Source of the DNA: Astropecten irregularis
Taxonomy: Eukaryota > Echinodermata > Asteroidea > Paxillosida > Astropectinidae
DNA length: 64,000 bases
Direction: 5' to 3'
Assembly: GCA_963971285.1 (NCBI GenBank)
Contig: OZ020258.1
Location: 15,579,390-15,643,389 of the forward strand
The position numbers and the translations under genes were made by a program. Shown in pieces: positions 22,087 through 37,000 of the stretch (the first letter of the stretch is position 1; each line of letters starts with the position of its first letter). The notes below the pieces were generated by a model. That model saw only the letters and a list, made by a program, of their open reading frames with translations, did not search any database and had not been told where the DNA came from.

Positions 22087-25000
22087 GTAAATGTCGTTGT
22101 TTTCATATTGTATTTGTTGGCATAGGATTACAATAGCATCCAGTTCCTATTAAAGTAGGAATGCAATGACACCACTGTGACCAAACTTTTTGATGTGATG
22201 ATGATTCATTGATTGTCAACAAAACTTGCTCGAGCTTGGGTGCCAGTCATTGAGTCAACTCAGTCCGCGGCCCATGACCAACTCGGTCCCTGTGGGAAAA
22301 CGTAAGCTAAAAGAATGAATAGGCCTAGATCAGCGCGGACATCCGGGTAGGCCATACTTTCATTCGTGAAGTTGACAACCGATGAAAACCAACATGTAGG
22401 CCTAGTAGATGTAGCCCTACCGCCTAGAATTGTTTTCCAAATATTTTTGTCAAGAAGCAGAAATCGTGTTCTGGACTGTACGACTTTCATTGTCGAGTCA
22501 TAATTTTCTTCCGACAATAATCCTTCTTTGAAGTAGGCCTAGCCGGTGTACACTAAGATTAAACAATTCTCGCAGCTTTTTGTCTTAAAAACTATACAAC
22601 TTGATCGTTTTGTTTTCATCGAATATCGGCGAGTTGGAATGACGTCACTCAGAATGCGGGAAGGCTGAGCATACGCGCGCTTAGTAGGCCTACCCTGAGT
22701 ACGCAACGTGTTAAAGATGCAGCGGCATGAACGGTGTAACCGGCACCATCTGTGGTGATGACCGGGCCGCTGGGCTAGGTGTGGCATGCTAGAGAGGCTA
22801 CGCACATCATGACACAGCGGCAACTAAAAGAGTTTTCATTTTTGTATGCTAGGCCCCCTAATAAAGAATTGCAATTGACTGGAGCTGGATTCGAACCAGT
22901 ACTCACTCATACCGGCACTCTTACCTTAATATAATTTGTTTCATTTATAATATACTTAAAATTTGGTTGCTCAGTTGTTAAGCCTTTTCTGGTCATTCGT
23001 TAGCAGCCAAAGAAAGAAAGGCTGTCCTAGCAACTTTCACAATGGTGATCCAAATTCTGCAATCATGGACATTTCAGATATTGCAAACAATTTTAACCAC
23101 ATTTTCCAAAACAACTTCACCCGGGACTCTCACTCTTATTCATCTCCTCAATCCTGTAACCATCTACCTTCTGAGTTCCGTCAAACATCGTTGTGACTGC
23201 ATTCGAAGTTCAGAAGTTGTTAAAGAATCTTGACATTCATAAGTCTGCAGGACCTGATGAGATTTCTCCACAGTTCTTGAACATTGCTAGTGGCAGCTTG
23301 GCAAGACCTTTGTCTAGATTGTTCAATTTTTATCTCTCCTCTGGCAACATTCCTACAGAGTGGAAACTTTTTCACATTGTACCTCTTGTCAAATCTGGTG
23401 ATCCTCATAATATGTGTAAATAGACCAATTTCTATTTGTTCTGTAGTTTGTAAAACTTTAGAAAGAATTGTAAGTAACCACCTGGTGAATCATATGTGCA
23501 GACGGGGCTTAATTAGTGATGTTCAACATGTTTTTTTTTCCAAAGCGATCTTGTGTAACTCAGTTATCCACTCTTTATCACGAATGGGCTGAGGTCATTG
23601 ATGTCTAGAACCCACCTCGAATCGATGTTATCTTTTTAGATTGGTCTAAAGCTTTTGACAAAATAAGCCACAACTTATTGTTAGATATTTATTGCATAAA
23701 TTTGGTATTTGTGGCTCTATTTTATCATGGTTCAAATCATATCTCTGTAACAGATCGCAAAGAGTTATTTTTCAAGGGTCCCAACTCCCAATCTGAATTG
23801 TTGGACGTTTACTCTGGTGTTCCCCAAGGCTCTGTTCTTGGACCTCTGCTTTTCAATATTTTTGTATTTGACCTTCCATTTAGTGTGTACAATCTAGTCT
23901 TAGGCAATATGCTGATATAATGACACCTCAGATCGTGATGGATACAGTAATTCTTCAGAATGACTTAAATAATCTAATTAACTGGTGTAATATTAATCAC
24001 ATGTCACTTAATCCTAAGAAATGTAAGCTTATGACTGTAACTCGTAGTAGACATCCTCCTAGTCCTATTTATAATATCGGTTCAGATCCTCTTGAAATTG
24101 TTAGTCAATACAAGTATTTAGGTGTCGTCATTTCTCGTGATCTCAGCTGGAAGAACCACATTAACAGTGTTACATCTAAAGCTACTAAACTTTGTGGTTT
24201 TATTAGACGGTTTGTAAATAGTAATAATCCCACGGTTCTGGTTAAATTGTATACATCCCTTCGTAGACCTGGCATTGAATATGCAGCTCCTGTCTGGTGC
24301 CCTAGCCTACACAGTCACCAAGCACTTATTGAAAAGGTTCAGAGGCGTTTCACACGTTCTTGTCTTGGCCTTCCTAAAAGAGCCAGACCTCATGAGGCCA
24401 ATATCGATTACCCATTAGGATGTTTGCAATTAGGAATTCCTTTGTTGTCCAATAGACTACACTTTTTGTCAATTTCCTTTGTTGTTAAATGCTTGTATAA
24501 TTTATTTGATGTTCACATTCACAGATATATTACCCTCAACTCTAGGCATTGTGACTCTGTTAAGTTTCTTCATAAGGGGGGTCGGACCAACTGCTTGTAC
24601 AATTCTCTTTTTGCTATGTTTCCTAGATTATGGGACTGTCTTCCATCTAATGTTAAGGAACAAATTGTTTTTCATTTGCCTAAGTTTAGCAATATGCTAC
24701 GAAATCATATTCTGTCTCCTGGTAAATCCATTGTATTTCCATCTTAAGTATGCCTTCGCCATTTAATACTGATTTATTGTTTGACCTATAATTTATTTAT
24801 TTGTCCACATACATGTAATTGTTTATTTATTGCCTTTATTGTTTGTACATTTTGTATACATGTAATGTTATGCATGGCAGCATTTGGAGAGCCACTCGAT
24901 TGGGATTTAGTTCGCATTTGGCAATCCTTCGGGGGTGTTACCATGCATTGTTCTTCTACTGTTTGGTTTTGTCATTTTGTTAATTTTCTTGTTTGTATTG

Positions 25001-28000
25001 TGCCCTATGTTGCTTGCCCTGAGAAATTATGAAATGAAATGAAATGAAAGCCAGAGTCTTAAATGCGTGTGCAGATTTTACGCATGTAAATGATCACATC
25101 ATTATGATACATGTAGGCGTACACCGATTCAAAAATGCCATACACTGACACTTTTTTTCTGGGTATACATCGTAAGAATAATTATTATATCATTCACTTG
25201 ATCAGGATCAGGTTCAGGTTTATTTCCATACTATCATAAATGTTATAACATTGAGTACATTATAACAAGAAAATAATATGAGGAGGTCAGACAAGAAGCC
25301 GGAGCTTGTACAAGGGTCTGCCCCCTTTACATTGAAGAATTTATCTTAAATAATTATGATTAATTACGGGAGATACATGTTGTTACGCTAGAATAATTTA
25401 TAACTTGTTTATTTAACTTACAAAAGTGATAATGAATATTGTTACATAATACAGTATAGAAAAAGTAAAATTAACGGCATCATGCAATCAATTTCATTCA
25501 CAGTATAATGATTAATAGAATAAAAAGTTATTTATCATCGCCATTAATAATTAGGGCCTATTAGCAGAGAGAGGTTGTTTTTTATAACATCCTTTGCATG
25601 CCCTGATTGATGTCAATGGTAAGGTGGTTCTTCCGGGCGCTAGATCTGTCAATATCCCAAACCCACCCATGCTGGTTTTTTTTTTAAAAACAAAAGCCAT
25701 TTTGATGTTGTTAAATTCAGTTCGCCCCATTCTTTCCAATTTACATTAACCAACACTATAGTATGAGAGCTAGGTGGGTTTTAATCATAATGTTGAGTAC
25801 AAAAGGTTTGAGTGCTTATTTCTGTTGGATTGAATGTACATGTACGAATGAGAGAATGGGGCATCTTAAGTTGCACATCCGTGGGCTTTGGCCCCCCTTG
25901 CGTGCCAAATTTGCCCCAAATATTGATTTAAAAAAGTTTTGAGTACAACATCCGTTTCGAGTCAGTTAAATGCATAAACTAAAATTATGCAACTTAAGAC
26001 ACAAAAATACCGGGGTTTCTAATTAAGACCATTACTAATCACTTTTGAGTACAACAATAATTCCTTTTGCAAATGATCATTTAGTGACCTCTGACAACAA
26101 ATCCACAATTGAATACATTTTTCATGGGGTTTGTATATAAGACATAATACAAAAGTTGCAATCACAGAACTGATTCACTTGTGTTGATTGCAGGACATGT
26201 ACACGTGCAACGCATTGAAAACAATAATAGACAATTTGATGGTATTTCAGGAAAATGCCGCGAAACAATAATTGTCATGCAAGAGACAATGGTCCAGTCT
26301 TAACCACACTAATATTTGATAAAATGTACGTCCTATTCCCCCCCCCCCCAAAAAAAAAAAAAAAGATGGAATGGAAACATATGCCTGTGACTGAAGACCG
26401 CTATGGCGGCCATAAACCAACTATTATGATAAAGAATGAAATATCTAAGTATACTGTCCCGTGATCGAAATCTTCCGTCAGCTTCCACTGAATGGGATGC
26501 TATCATCGTTGTTGTTACAGTGCCTTGACTATGCAGGACGAAAAGTGGCCATCTGTTTTCCCCTTCCAGAAAAGTATTAAACACTTACTGATCACTCTAC
26601 TTTTCTGCTTTCTGGATACCAGAAATGCATGTTTTAATTTCGACTTTTCTCAGTCGAGAACCAGTTTTCCCCTTCCAGAAAAGCAGGTGAATTAAATTCA
26701 GCGGCCGTATAGTGGCCGCCCTACACGTGCTGACGGTGAAGAGGAAGGTTACGACCGTTTCCTTTCCTGGAAATTGAAGACGCCCGCAGTGGAAACAATT
26801 TCCCGATCATGTACGCTGTCTATTGGATGATAATCGTTCTAATTAATTCTTTGAGATGCGGTTCACCGCATGAAGGAGGGCGCGGTTCTCTTTATAAAGG
26901 CACTGAGAAAAGTCAAAGTAAAACATGCATTTCTGGTATCCAGAAAGTAGAAAAGCAGAGTTGGTCATGGACCGAGTTGGCCTCAGATGGAGTTGGTCAT
27001 GGACTGAGTTGGTCATGGACTGAGTTGGTCACGGACTGAGTTGGTCATGGACTGAGTTGATCATGGATTGAGTTGGTCATGGACTGAGTTGGTCGTGGAC
27101 CAAGTTGGCCTCGGATGAAGTTGGTCATGGACTGAGTTGGTCATGGACTGAGTTGGTCATGGACCGAGTTGGCCTCGGATGGAGTTGGTCATGGACTGAG
27201 TTGGTCATGGACTGAGTTGGTCATGGACTGAGTTGGTTACGGACTGAGTTTGCCTCGACTGGAGTTGGTCATGGACTGAGTTTGTCATGGACTGAGTTGG
27301 CCTCAGATGAAGTTGGTCATGGACTGAGTTGATCATGGATTGAGTTGGTCATGGACTGAGTTGGTCGTGGACCAAGTTGGCCTCGGATGGAGTTGGTCAC
27401 GGACTGAGTTGGTCATGGACTGAGTTGGTCATGGACCGAGTTGGCCTCGGATGGAGTTGGTCATGGACTGAGTTGGTCATGGACTGAGTTGGTCATGGAC
27501 TGAGTTGGTTACGGACTGAGTTTGCCTCGGATGGAGTTGGTCATGGACTGAGTTGGTCATGGACTGAGTTGGTTACGGACTGAGTTTGCCTCGGATGGAG
27601 TTGGTCATGGACTGAGTTGGTCATGGACTGAGTTTGCCTCGGATGGAGTTGGTCATGGACTGAGTTGGTCATGGACTGAGTTGGTTACGGACTGAGTTTG
27701 CCTCGGATGGAGTTGGTCATGGACTGAGTTGGCCATGGACTGAGTTGGTTACGGACTGAGTTGGTCATGGACTGAGTTGGTCATGGACTGAGTTGGTTAC
27801 GGACTGAGTTTGCCTCGGATGGAGTTGGTCATGGACTGAGTTGGTCATGGACTGATTTGGTAATGGACTGAGTTGGTTACGGACTGGGTTGGCCTCGGAT
27901 CGAGTTTGTCATGAACCGAGTTGGTCATGGACTGAGTTGGTTACGGATTAAGTTGACTCGGACTGAGTTGGTTACGGACCGAGTTGACCTGAAACCTTTT

Positions 28001-31000
28001 AAAGTACAAAAGCATGACTAGATTAACTGAGTGAAATGTTATTTGGGATTTACATTGCTATGTGTGAGGACTGTGAGTAAGTACTGTGCACAGAACACAT
28101 GGCATTCGTGTAAACTTTCAGTAAATTTGTTACCAAAATGCAAGGGTCAACTTTAATTTCTTTTCAAATACATTAAGCAATGTCTCAACCAAATATTTGA
28201 ATTTTTTTTAATAATTCACAGGGTGTATATTTGATTGCTTTTCCAGCACACAGATCCTGACTATTCCTGTGCATATGTTATCATCAGCACCAATGCAGGA
28301 GATGGTATCAGTGGACATGGACTCACATTTACCATCGGACGAGGAACAGAAATTGGTAAAGAGAAAACAAGAATCAAATTGACTTTCTGGTTGCAATGGA
28401 CATGACTAGAGCCTTGGCACAAATCATGCCATTTACGTTCATACAAAAAATTACAACTTCTTAATTTTACTGAGTCACATAATCAGTAACTCAGATTATG
28501 CTATTAACAATCTTATCTTTTCATCTGCATACAAATCTAATGGACTGATAGATAACCTGTGTATATGTTTGTTTCTCTTGTTTTAACCACTTCACAGGGA
28601 ATGATGTGTTAAGATGGGTGCGTTTGAATGATGATTATTGATACACTTAATTGTGTGCATACATGTACCATCTTTGTCAAAGGAGCATTTTGGTTGGCAT
28701 CATACCGGTAGACACACAGGGTGGAAAATTCCTCTCAGGCTACAATGTAGATGGCCGATGTACATAGAATTACAGCATAGGACTTGACTTGCCTTCAAAT
28801 GCTGATATAAGATATGCATTTATCATATTCATTTTGCATTGCCTGTATTGTATCACATTGTTTTGTACACTCACCCTACTGGTCTACAAACAGGCAAACT
28901 TGCTGTCTAGCTATCTTGGCTGCAAGCAAGACTGTCACCTGTCAGTATAAAGATGACTTCTGAAAACTAGAATTCCAAATCCAGATTTTGCAAGATACAC
29001 TATTTGCCAGGCTAAAATGCTAGTTTTTTCTTTTTCAGTTGTAGCTGCAGTGAAGGCTTTGGCACCGTTTGTTATTGGGGAGATACTCACTGATATCTAT
29101 GATCATTTTGCTGATTTCTATCGCAAGTTGACCAGTGAACCTCAGCTAAGATGGGTCAGTCACACTCACTTTCTTTTGCATTGCTGTGGAATTAAACTTA
29201 TTTCAGGTACAAAGAGTAATTAACAACGAGGAAGATAAGTGAAAGTGTTAATGTTAATGATGTGTATTTCCTTAAAGGTTACCTGTAATCAAATTTGGGA
29301 AAGGGATGAAAGTGCTTTCAGATTATTGCTTAATGCATAATTTATGACTATATATAAAATTAAAATGTTTATGTAAGAGCTTAATTTTGACCCCAAAGTT
29401 AAAAAATCAATACTTAAATGCCCCGTCCCCAAAAACATCCCCCTCGGAACCGATCCAAGCAACAATGAGTTTGACGTCACTGGCAAGTAGGCTTGCATCA
29501 CAATATCTCATGCTGGCTTGCACACATTGCATGTAGCTCTTTCTTTGCTCTTCAATTTGAACAAAAACGCGGGGTCCGTGGGTTTGCAACTTGTATACTG
29601 CGTGGTGTCTGCTGGTGACGTAGCAAGGTTTCTCGTCGCGAAAAGTGGGGTGCTATATTATGGGTCTATACCGGCTTTTTTACGTACAGTATTTGTTTAG
29701 CACAAACAATGATAGACATGTTGAGTTTTATAACAATACAAACATATTTAACTTTTGATTTCAGGTAACCTTTAAAGGTACTATCATACTTCATACTGGT
29801 TTTTATCAAAGAAATACAGATTCATTGCAAAAATATCACGACAGATACAGTAACAGTCATCTGTAAAAATTTCAGTCCCATACGGTGCCCACTTTGAATC
29901 TTAAACAGCCACAGTGTTTCTTAAGTCTTCTCTCTTTTATTTTTGATCTTTTAAAATATCAAAAAGATTTTCGGTCGTTGTTTTTACTTATTTCAGGATA
30001 AATACACCATTTCATGCGGACAAAATTTAACGGTTGTTTCTACCACCACCATTTTCATACCCTGTAAGTTATATGTAAATCTGTGAACATTTCTGCTTTG
30101 GTTTCTTACCAAAGTATGATACTACCTTTAATGTAGGTATTGATTAGGGCATCTCAAAAGCCAAAGCTTGCAACCAAGTCATCCAGGATAACATGTGAAT
30201 ATTGATTTATACAGCTGAGATTTCTACAACTAATATATCACACATTGATAACACAATAGCAGAACTTGGCACACAGAATGATGTTTTTTTTCTTTATTGA
30301 TTTGTGGTGAGAGCTTTCCAGCTATTTGATTGTCTTAAGAATTTTAATGAAAAGTTTTCTTACCTTGAAAAAAGTCCTGCATCCTACTGAAATAGACCTT
30401 CGAATCATTCACCACAAAAAGGTGGACGTCTTTTAATAATAATAATAATACATAGGATTTGTAAAGCGCACTTTCCATCTTAATTAGATGCTCAAAGCGC
30501 TACAGAGCAAATTAGAGAATTAAATAGATTACAGGATCGAAAAATACAAATGAATACATAAATAAATAGTTGTCTGTCAAAAAGCACCATTATACAGGTA
30601 TGTCTTCAGGTTGCCTCTGAAGGTGGTCGCTGATGTCTGGGTTTTCAAACTCTGTGGAAGAGAATTCCACAGGGTCGGCCCTGCATGAGCAAATTAATCA
30701 ACAAGAATAAAGTAATCCAAGGATTCTTCTTTTGTCTCTGCTGTCTAGGTCGGACCAGAGAAAGGCGTTATTCATCTAGCAACTGCTGCTGTCCTTAATG
30801 CATTGTGGGATTTGTGGGCAAAGCGAGAGGGCAAACCAGTATGGAAGCTTCTTGCAGACATGGTTAGTCATCAATATGTCCATCATTCTAATCACTTGTT
30901 ACAGCTTCTTTGTGGTCAGATGAATTTACATGTATCTGTGCTGAGTATGTATTTTATGTAGCTTATCGTTTGTTAACATTCTCATTGTAGCTTTTTCCAT

Positions 31001-34000
31001 GCAAACTATAATCTTGGTTTACAAGGTTATTGGTGTAGATACTTGAACCGCACTGACCGGCACGCTCGTACCGTCGGTACGTATGTACGTACAGGTGATC
31101 CGCACACACGTACACACGGAACTGTCACTTATAATGTCTTGGGAATACTGTAAAATCTCCCCTCGAAAACACACTGCGCAATGTGCGCATGTGTTACTTT
31201 CGAAGTCAGGCACAGCCAATTAACATCGTCCATGCTTGCAGGCCTGTAAAGGTTATCATACATATTCAACATTGTGTCAGGAGACAATGCATAACGAAGT
31301 ACGCATGTAACTCACGGCCTTAGGAGTCCCAAGACATTGTTATAGCGGGTCAGTGAGGGGAATTGGTTCGTACGTTCCAGTAATAACAATGCCGTGAACC
31401 AAGACTACATGCAAACCTACTCAGTGTAAGTTTCATATCATATCAGATCACACCAGGGGCTGATTTCACAATGCCCTACGTCCGATCATAAGTCTTATTA
31501 TTGATTGAAATTACGATAGTTTGGTGAGATCGACCACAGGAGATACAGGTATGATACATGGACCAGTTCTCTATCTATGAATGTTGGGCCTACCTACATG
31601 TAGGCTATCAGTCAGTAGTCAGAACCTGGGTTGCAGATATAGGCCCTGAATGATAAGATGTAATAGTTGCAATTCCAATTAACATTAATGAGAAAAATGG
31701 TGTAAAATGTAGGATCAGTGTATTCATTATCACCTATTGTATGTGCTTTGATTTAGGAACCTGAGAAGATAGTCAACTGCATTGATTTCAGATACATGTG
31801 AGTATTCTTGTAAGAATCCTTTTGAATATGATCATGTATTTATAGGAATTTGTTTTCAGTTTCAATTGTCATTAATATTCACTGCATCTACATATACATT
31901 GATACTGAATTATGATTGATCTTACATTGTGTCTCTTTTGGTTGCTTTTTATCTATTTTTGAAAATCAGCACAGATGTTCTGACAAAGACTGAAGCATTA
32001 GAAATACTGCAGAGCAACCAATCAACCAAGAAACAGAGAGGTTTGTGTTGATGTTGATTGATGTTTGAAAGGTGAACAATCTGCTATTCATGCCATAAGC
32101 TGACTGTTGACAATTGCCAAGAGAGTTCAGTGCTTATCCTAGACACATTTATGAAGACCATCACTGAAAAGCCCCTACATTCGAAAAAATTAACCAATAA
32201 GCCATTTGCGAGTTAAATCTGAATAGCATCTGCTTTTTTTATTGCATATAAACACCCCAATTTGAATTTCCCAGACTAAAATCTGTTGCTATATCACATT
32301 ATTCAGGGCAAACTTTTGCTTAGTTACATAACAGTTCATAATGGATAATAATGGCACAAAGGCATTCCAAGTTAGATATTGCTTTGCAAAAGCTGAACCC
32401 GAATCATACCAACAGAGTCTTTAGTCTGGGAAATTCAAATTGGGGTGTTTATATGCAATCAAAGAAGCATGTGTACCAGATACTATTTCGATTTAACTCG
32501 CAAATGGCTGATTGAGCAAAATTGATATTAAAATGTACACACTACCAACAAGTTTCAGGACTTATATTGAGATATTGACCCTTTCTTTTCAGAGGAAATA
32601 TTGCTGAGAGATGGATACCCATCCTATACTACTTCTACTGCATGGCTAGGCTACACTGATGAAGTCCTACTCCAGGTATGTGTGTGTTTACTGTGCTAGT
32701 ATCAGTCAGAATATGACCTCTGTTTATAGTTGTTGTGTAATCAATACTAGGATGGATTGTGAGATGATAACATTTTCATCAATAGCAAATAAGACAAACA
32801 AGATTCCAACATTAAGGCTGGCGTCTACTGAATTCCATGCTCATGTGGCAAAGTATACATAGGTGAGACAGGACGGGATTTCAATACAAGGCTCAAAGAA
32901 CATAATCACACGGCAGGAAAGGCGAATTGGACAAATCGACCATTATCAAACACTCAACCACTGCAGACCATGTAATTGAATGGCAACATGCTTCCCTCAT
33001 AGTGAAAGAATCTCATTGGCACACTCGGCGCATCAGAGAAGCCATAGAGATCGATACACAAGCATGATACTGTCCCACACAGGACATTGGTCTCTTTCTA
33101 TAAAGCAACATTTGGCACCCTATATCCTCCCACACAGCCAAAGCCGTGTCCAGCCTACTACTGACACACCTGACCGAACAGACAATCACAAAATACGCGT
33201 CAGGGATCAGCCACTGGATCCTCACACACTCCATTGAGCACCACTCGGAAAGCTCCTTCACGAAACAAGATCCCAAGCAATCATAGGACCCCACATCCCT
33301 CATTTCAATTGTCTCCTGATGATGACTAGAGCAGGCTAGTCGAAACGTTGAGATCTTACGAGAAGTATGAACGAAATAAAAGTGCGAAAGTACGAACGAT
33401 TCTTACATGGCGTTTCCGCAAACCTATCCACATACCAATTGTCACCATGCAAAGCCTCAAATCTTTCTTGAGGCAGAAATATGCTTGCTCTCTGAGCATG
33501 TAACCATTGAGCTTACCATAATCAATTGGTCAATTTGAATCCCATAAAATGCACCTTTATCAAAGATAGCCTGATTTTGGCACACATGTGCACGCAAAGT
33601 ACAGTGGGTATTCTTTTGGCAGTTTTACAAGTTTTACATACATGACATGTTGACACACATATAAGCGTACAGTTGCCAGCCTGCAAAGTTTAAAGTTGTT
33701 TATATATGACATTGGTGCACAATGGCCCATGGAATGTCACTGTCAAATCACTCTTTCCAATGGTGTGACGTTGAGTACTTGTTCTAATGAATTTAACGTC
33801 CGTTTGTAATACGTATAAACATTCCACGTTCTCCTACGCCTTCTGCCGCAATGATTAGGGTGTGTTCCTGCGCACAAGGTCCGATGTGTTCCTCTTCAAC
33901 CTCTCCAGACTTCGGGCAAAGACCAAAGTCCGGAGTGTCACCATCAGGGAGGCCCTCTTTTTTGCTGATGACGCAGCCCTAGCATCCCACATTGAAGCAG

Positions 34001-37000
34001 CTCTTAAACGGATGGTGGACTGCCTGGCACATGCTTGCAGTTTAAAGAAGACAGAGGTGATGGTCCAGGGCACTGACTCACCTCCATCCATCCACATTGT
34101 GGACCATGTCCTGAACCCAGTCAGCCAGCCAGTTCCAGTACCTTGGCTCGACGATTGCATCGAACCTGTCACTGGAGCCAGAGATCAACGCCAGGATCTC
34201 CAAGGCAGCGGGGATGATGTACGAGCTCCAAAAGACCGACAAGACCAAGATGCAGGTTTACAGAGCCTGCGTCCTCAGCACCCTGCTCTACTCAAGTGAG
34301 GCTTGGACAACCTTCGCCGCTCAGGAGAGGACGCTCAACAGTTTTCACCTTCGCTGTTTGCGGCGCATCCTTGGTATTCTTTGGCAGGATCCCCACCACG
34401 GAAGTGCTAGAGCGGGCAGGATTGCCATCCCTCTTGACCCAGCGCCGCTTGCGTTGGAGGTGGACGAGAAGGATCAAGGGTCAAGGGTGAAAGGGTCAAG
34501 GAGCATCGCGCTGATCTCATGTCAACGCGTCTCATGTCTCTCGTGTGGACGGGTCGACGATAGCCGAACACACTTGGGGAGCTGGCCACCAACCTAACTG
34601 GGACGATATGCAGTGTATCCACATTGGTAAACCAGACGCATCAAGGAGGAGGCCATTTACAGCCGCCTCTGCCAGAACAACATCAATCAGGGTAGCGGGA
34701 TTGACATCCCCAGATTCTAGCTCCCTATCATCCGGCACCTCGACCACCGAAGCTTACCAAAGCCACACCGAGTGCACACCCTCAACCACCCACGGAGTGA
34801 AGCGTACATGTATGATGCCTGCCAGAGTGACCCATTCGACGTCCACAGTACACTGTACATTAAGTACGAGGGACATGGACCAACAGGATATAACGGGAAC
34901 TGCAGCATCCAGTTTCTACTGTTGTACTAGCAGTACCAGCAGCCGAAACATTGCTACCAGCAACACGACATTGTGTGACATTGATCACCTTTTTGCTTTA
35001 TTTGTACTTACCGCAATGAACAATCCTTTTCTTTCTATTTAGGAGCGTGATCCAAATCTGTCGCTCATGTGAGGGACGGACATCAATGCATTAATTGCTT
35101 CGCCAAAGATTTCTTGAATACTAATTGTCAGTAAAAAACATGTGAATGTTTAGCCCTGACACCAGTGCAAGTTAGCCACATGCCATTTTCAATTTGTCTA
35201 TTTTGGTTTTTCTTTAGAAAGGTTTAAGGGCGTGAGGGACGGACATCAATAAAATTGACTACCTTCACCTGAGTCTACAGATTTTTTTTATTATTAAAAC
35301 TTGGAAACATTTTCAACTTTTGTTAATTAAATAATGTAAGAAATTTCTTTCAGATTAGAAAAAAATTATCCTTTCTTAGTGAAAAGAAGTAATTTTTAAG
35401 GGTGTTTATTTAGGGTGTAAATTTATTTTATGTTTTTGAGTGTTACCTAATTTTGGATCACGCTCTTTGATCATGTTTCTTATCAGCGCTGCCGCAAAGC
35501 CTTGTCCGATGGATGGACAAAGTTTAAGATGAAGGTGGGATCCAACTTACAAGATGATATCCACCGAGCTGAGCTCCTTCGCAAGGAAATAGGATATGAT
35601 AAAATACTGGTAGGAATAAATGACCTAAGACATCCCCATGCAGCTAAAATATCATTCCCTCCCCTCACCCACTGCCTCCCTCCCCGGAACTTGTACAGCT
35701 ACAAATAAAATACTAAAATCATCATATAAAAACAAGAAACTGTCTTGATTATTCTCATTAAGAAGTGAACAAAGAATAATTTACTGCATTGTACCTCTGG
35801 TGCTCTACCAACCCAGCTCAGTATCCAGCCCTATGTCCGCAGTGTCCCAAGATGCAGCTGGTTTTTTTTGTTTTTGTTTTTTACAAATATTGCCCAACAC
35901 AAGGCCCTAGAGAGCCACTAAAAGGTGAGGGCTAAAGGAAAAGAGAGAGAGAAAACAGATCAATTAGGAAGATCTGTTTGCAAGAAAACTATTAACATTA
36001 CGTTTGAATTGAGAGATATTATATTCTGTAGGAAAACAGGATGAGGGTAGGGAATTCCAGAGTGAGGCAGTGCGTGGGAAGAAACTTGAAGAATATCTTG
36101 AGGTATTTGATTTGGGGACAGTAACAAAGAAAGGGTGGGAACTGCAAGGAAAGCGAGTTGTGAAAAAGGCTCAGATATAAAGCAACTGAGCACCGATGAG
36201 ATAAAGGTTCCAGGGACAATGCTACAATAAGTCTTCACCTTCATGCAAGGTCTTCACCATTATTTTTGCTAATGTTGCACGTATCTTAATACAGTGGTTT
36301 GTGAGTGGTTCCACTTTCAACATAGGGCTTGTTAGCTCAGCTGGTAAAGCACTGCTACAGTATTCTGTGGTCGCAGGTTCCAATCCCTCATTGTCAATTT
36401 TTCTTTGTTCACCTTTCACTGATTTCACATTGATAAAAACCCAATTAACTAAGTTCTTGTCACAAGCTGATAAATTTTAGTTATGTTGTTTTTAGATGAT
36501 GGATGCTAATCAGAAATGGGGTGTTGATGAGGCCATTGAGTGGATGGAGCAGCTGGCTAGATTCAAACCTCTATGGATTGAAGAACCAACATCTCCTGAT
36601 GATATCCTTGGTCATGCAAAAATAGCTAAGGTAAGTAGAGATACATGTATTGCCTGTAACTCTTACTGTGTGACATTGTCCTCATGTGTTTCTAGTCATC
36701 AGTAGGTTGTCATTTTGTCTGTGAATGTTATGCTAGTTTAGTACATTCATTCTGCTTCCTTATAGATCTTGATGTGATGTTCCTATGACATTAGGGTCTT
36801 CATTCCTTCATGCTTACTTTGCATAGCCAAAGATTTTTTGTGAAACTTGTATAAGTTCTTATATGTCATCATGCTTGAAGGTACATGGATATCAATGTCA
36901 ACATGGAGATTAAATGGAGATAAAGTCTTGTGCATGACAGCACAAAATGCCTATTATTTGTTCTTCCCTTGGAATACACGCGTAAGAAAGGAAATCGTCA

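Noticed and set aside
34831..35042. Additional ENOSF1 exon in intron 7
   Set aside because: Exons 7 and 8 join in phase ([13 protein letters not shown]) with no missing family residues, so no further exon is needed here.
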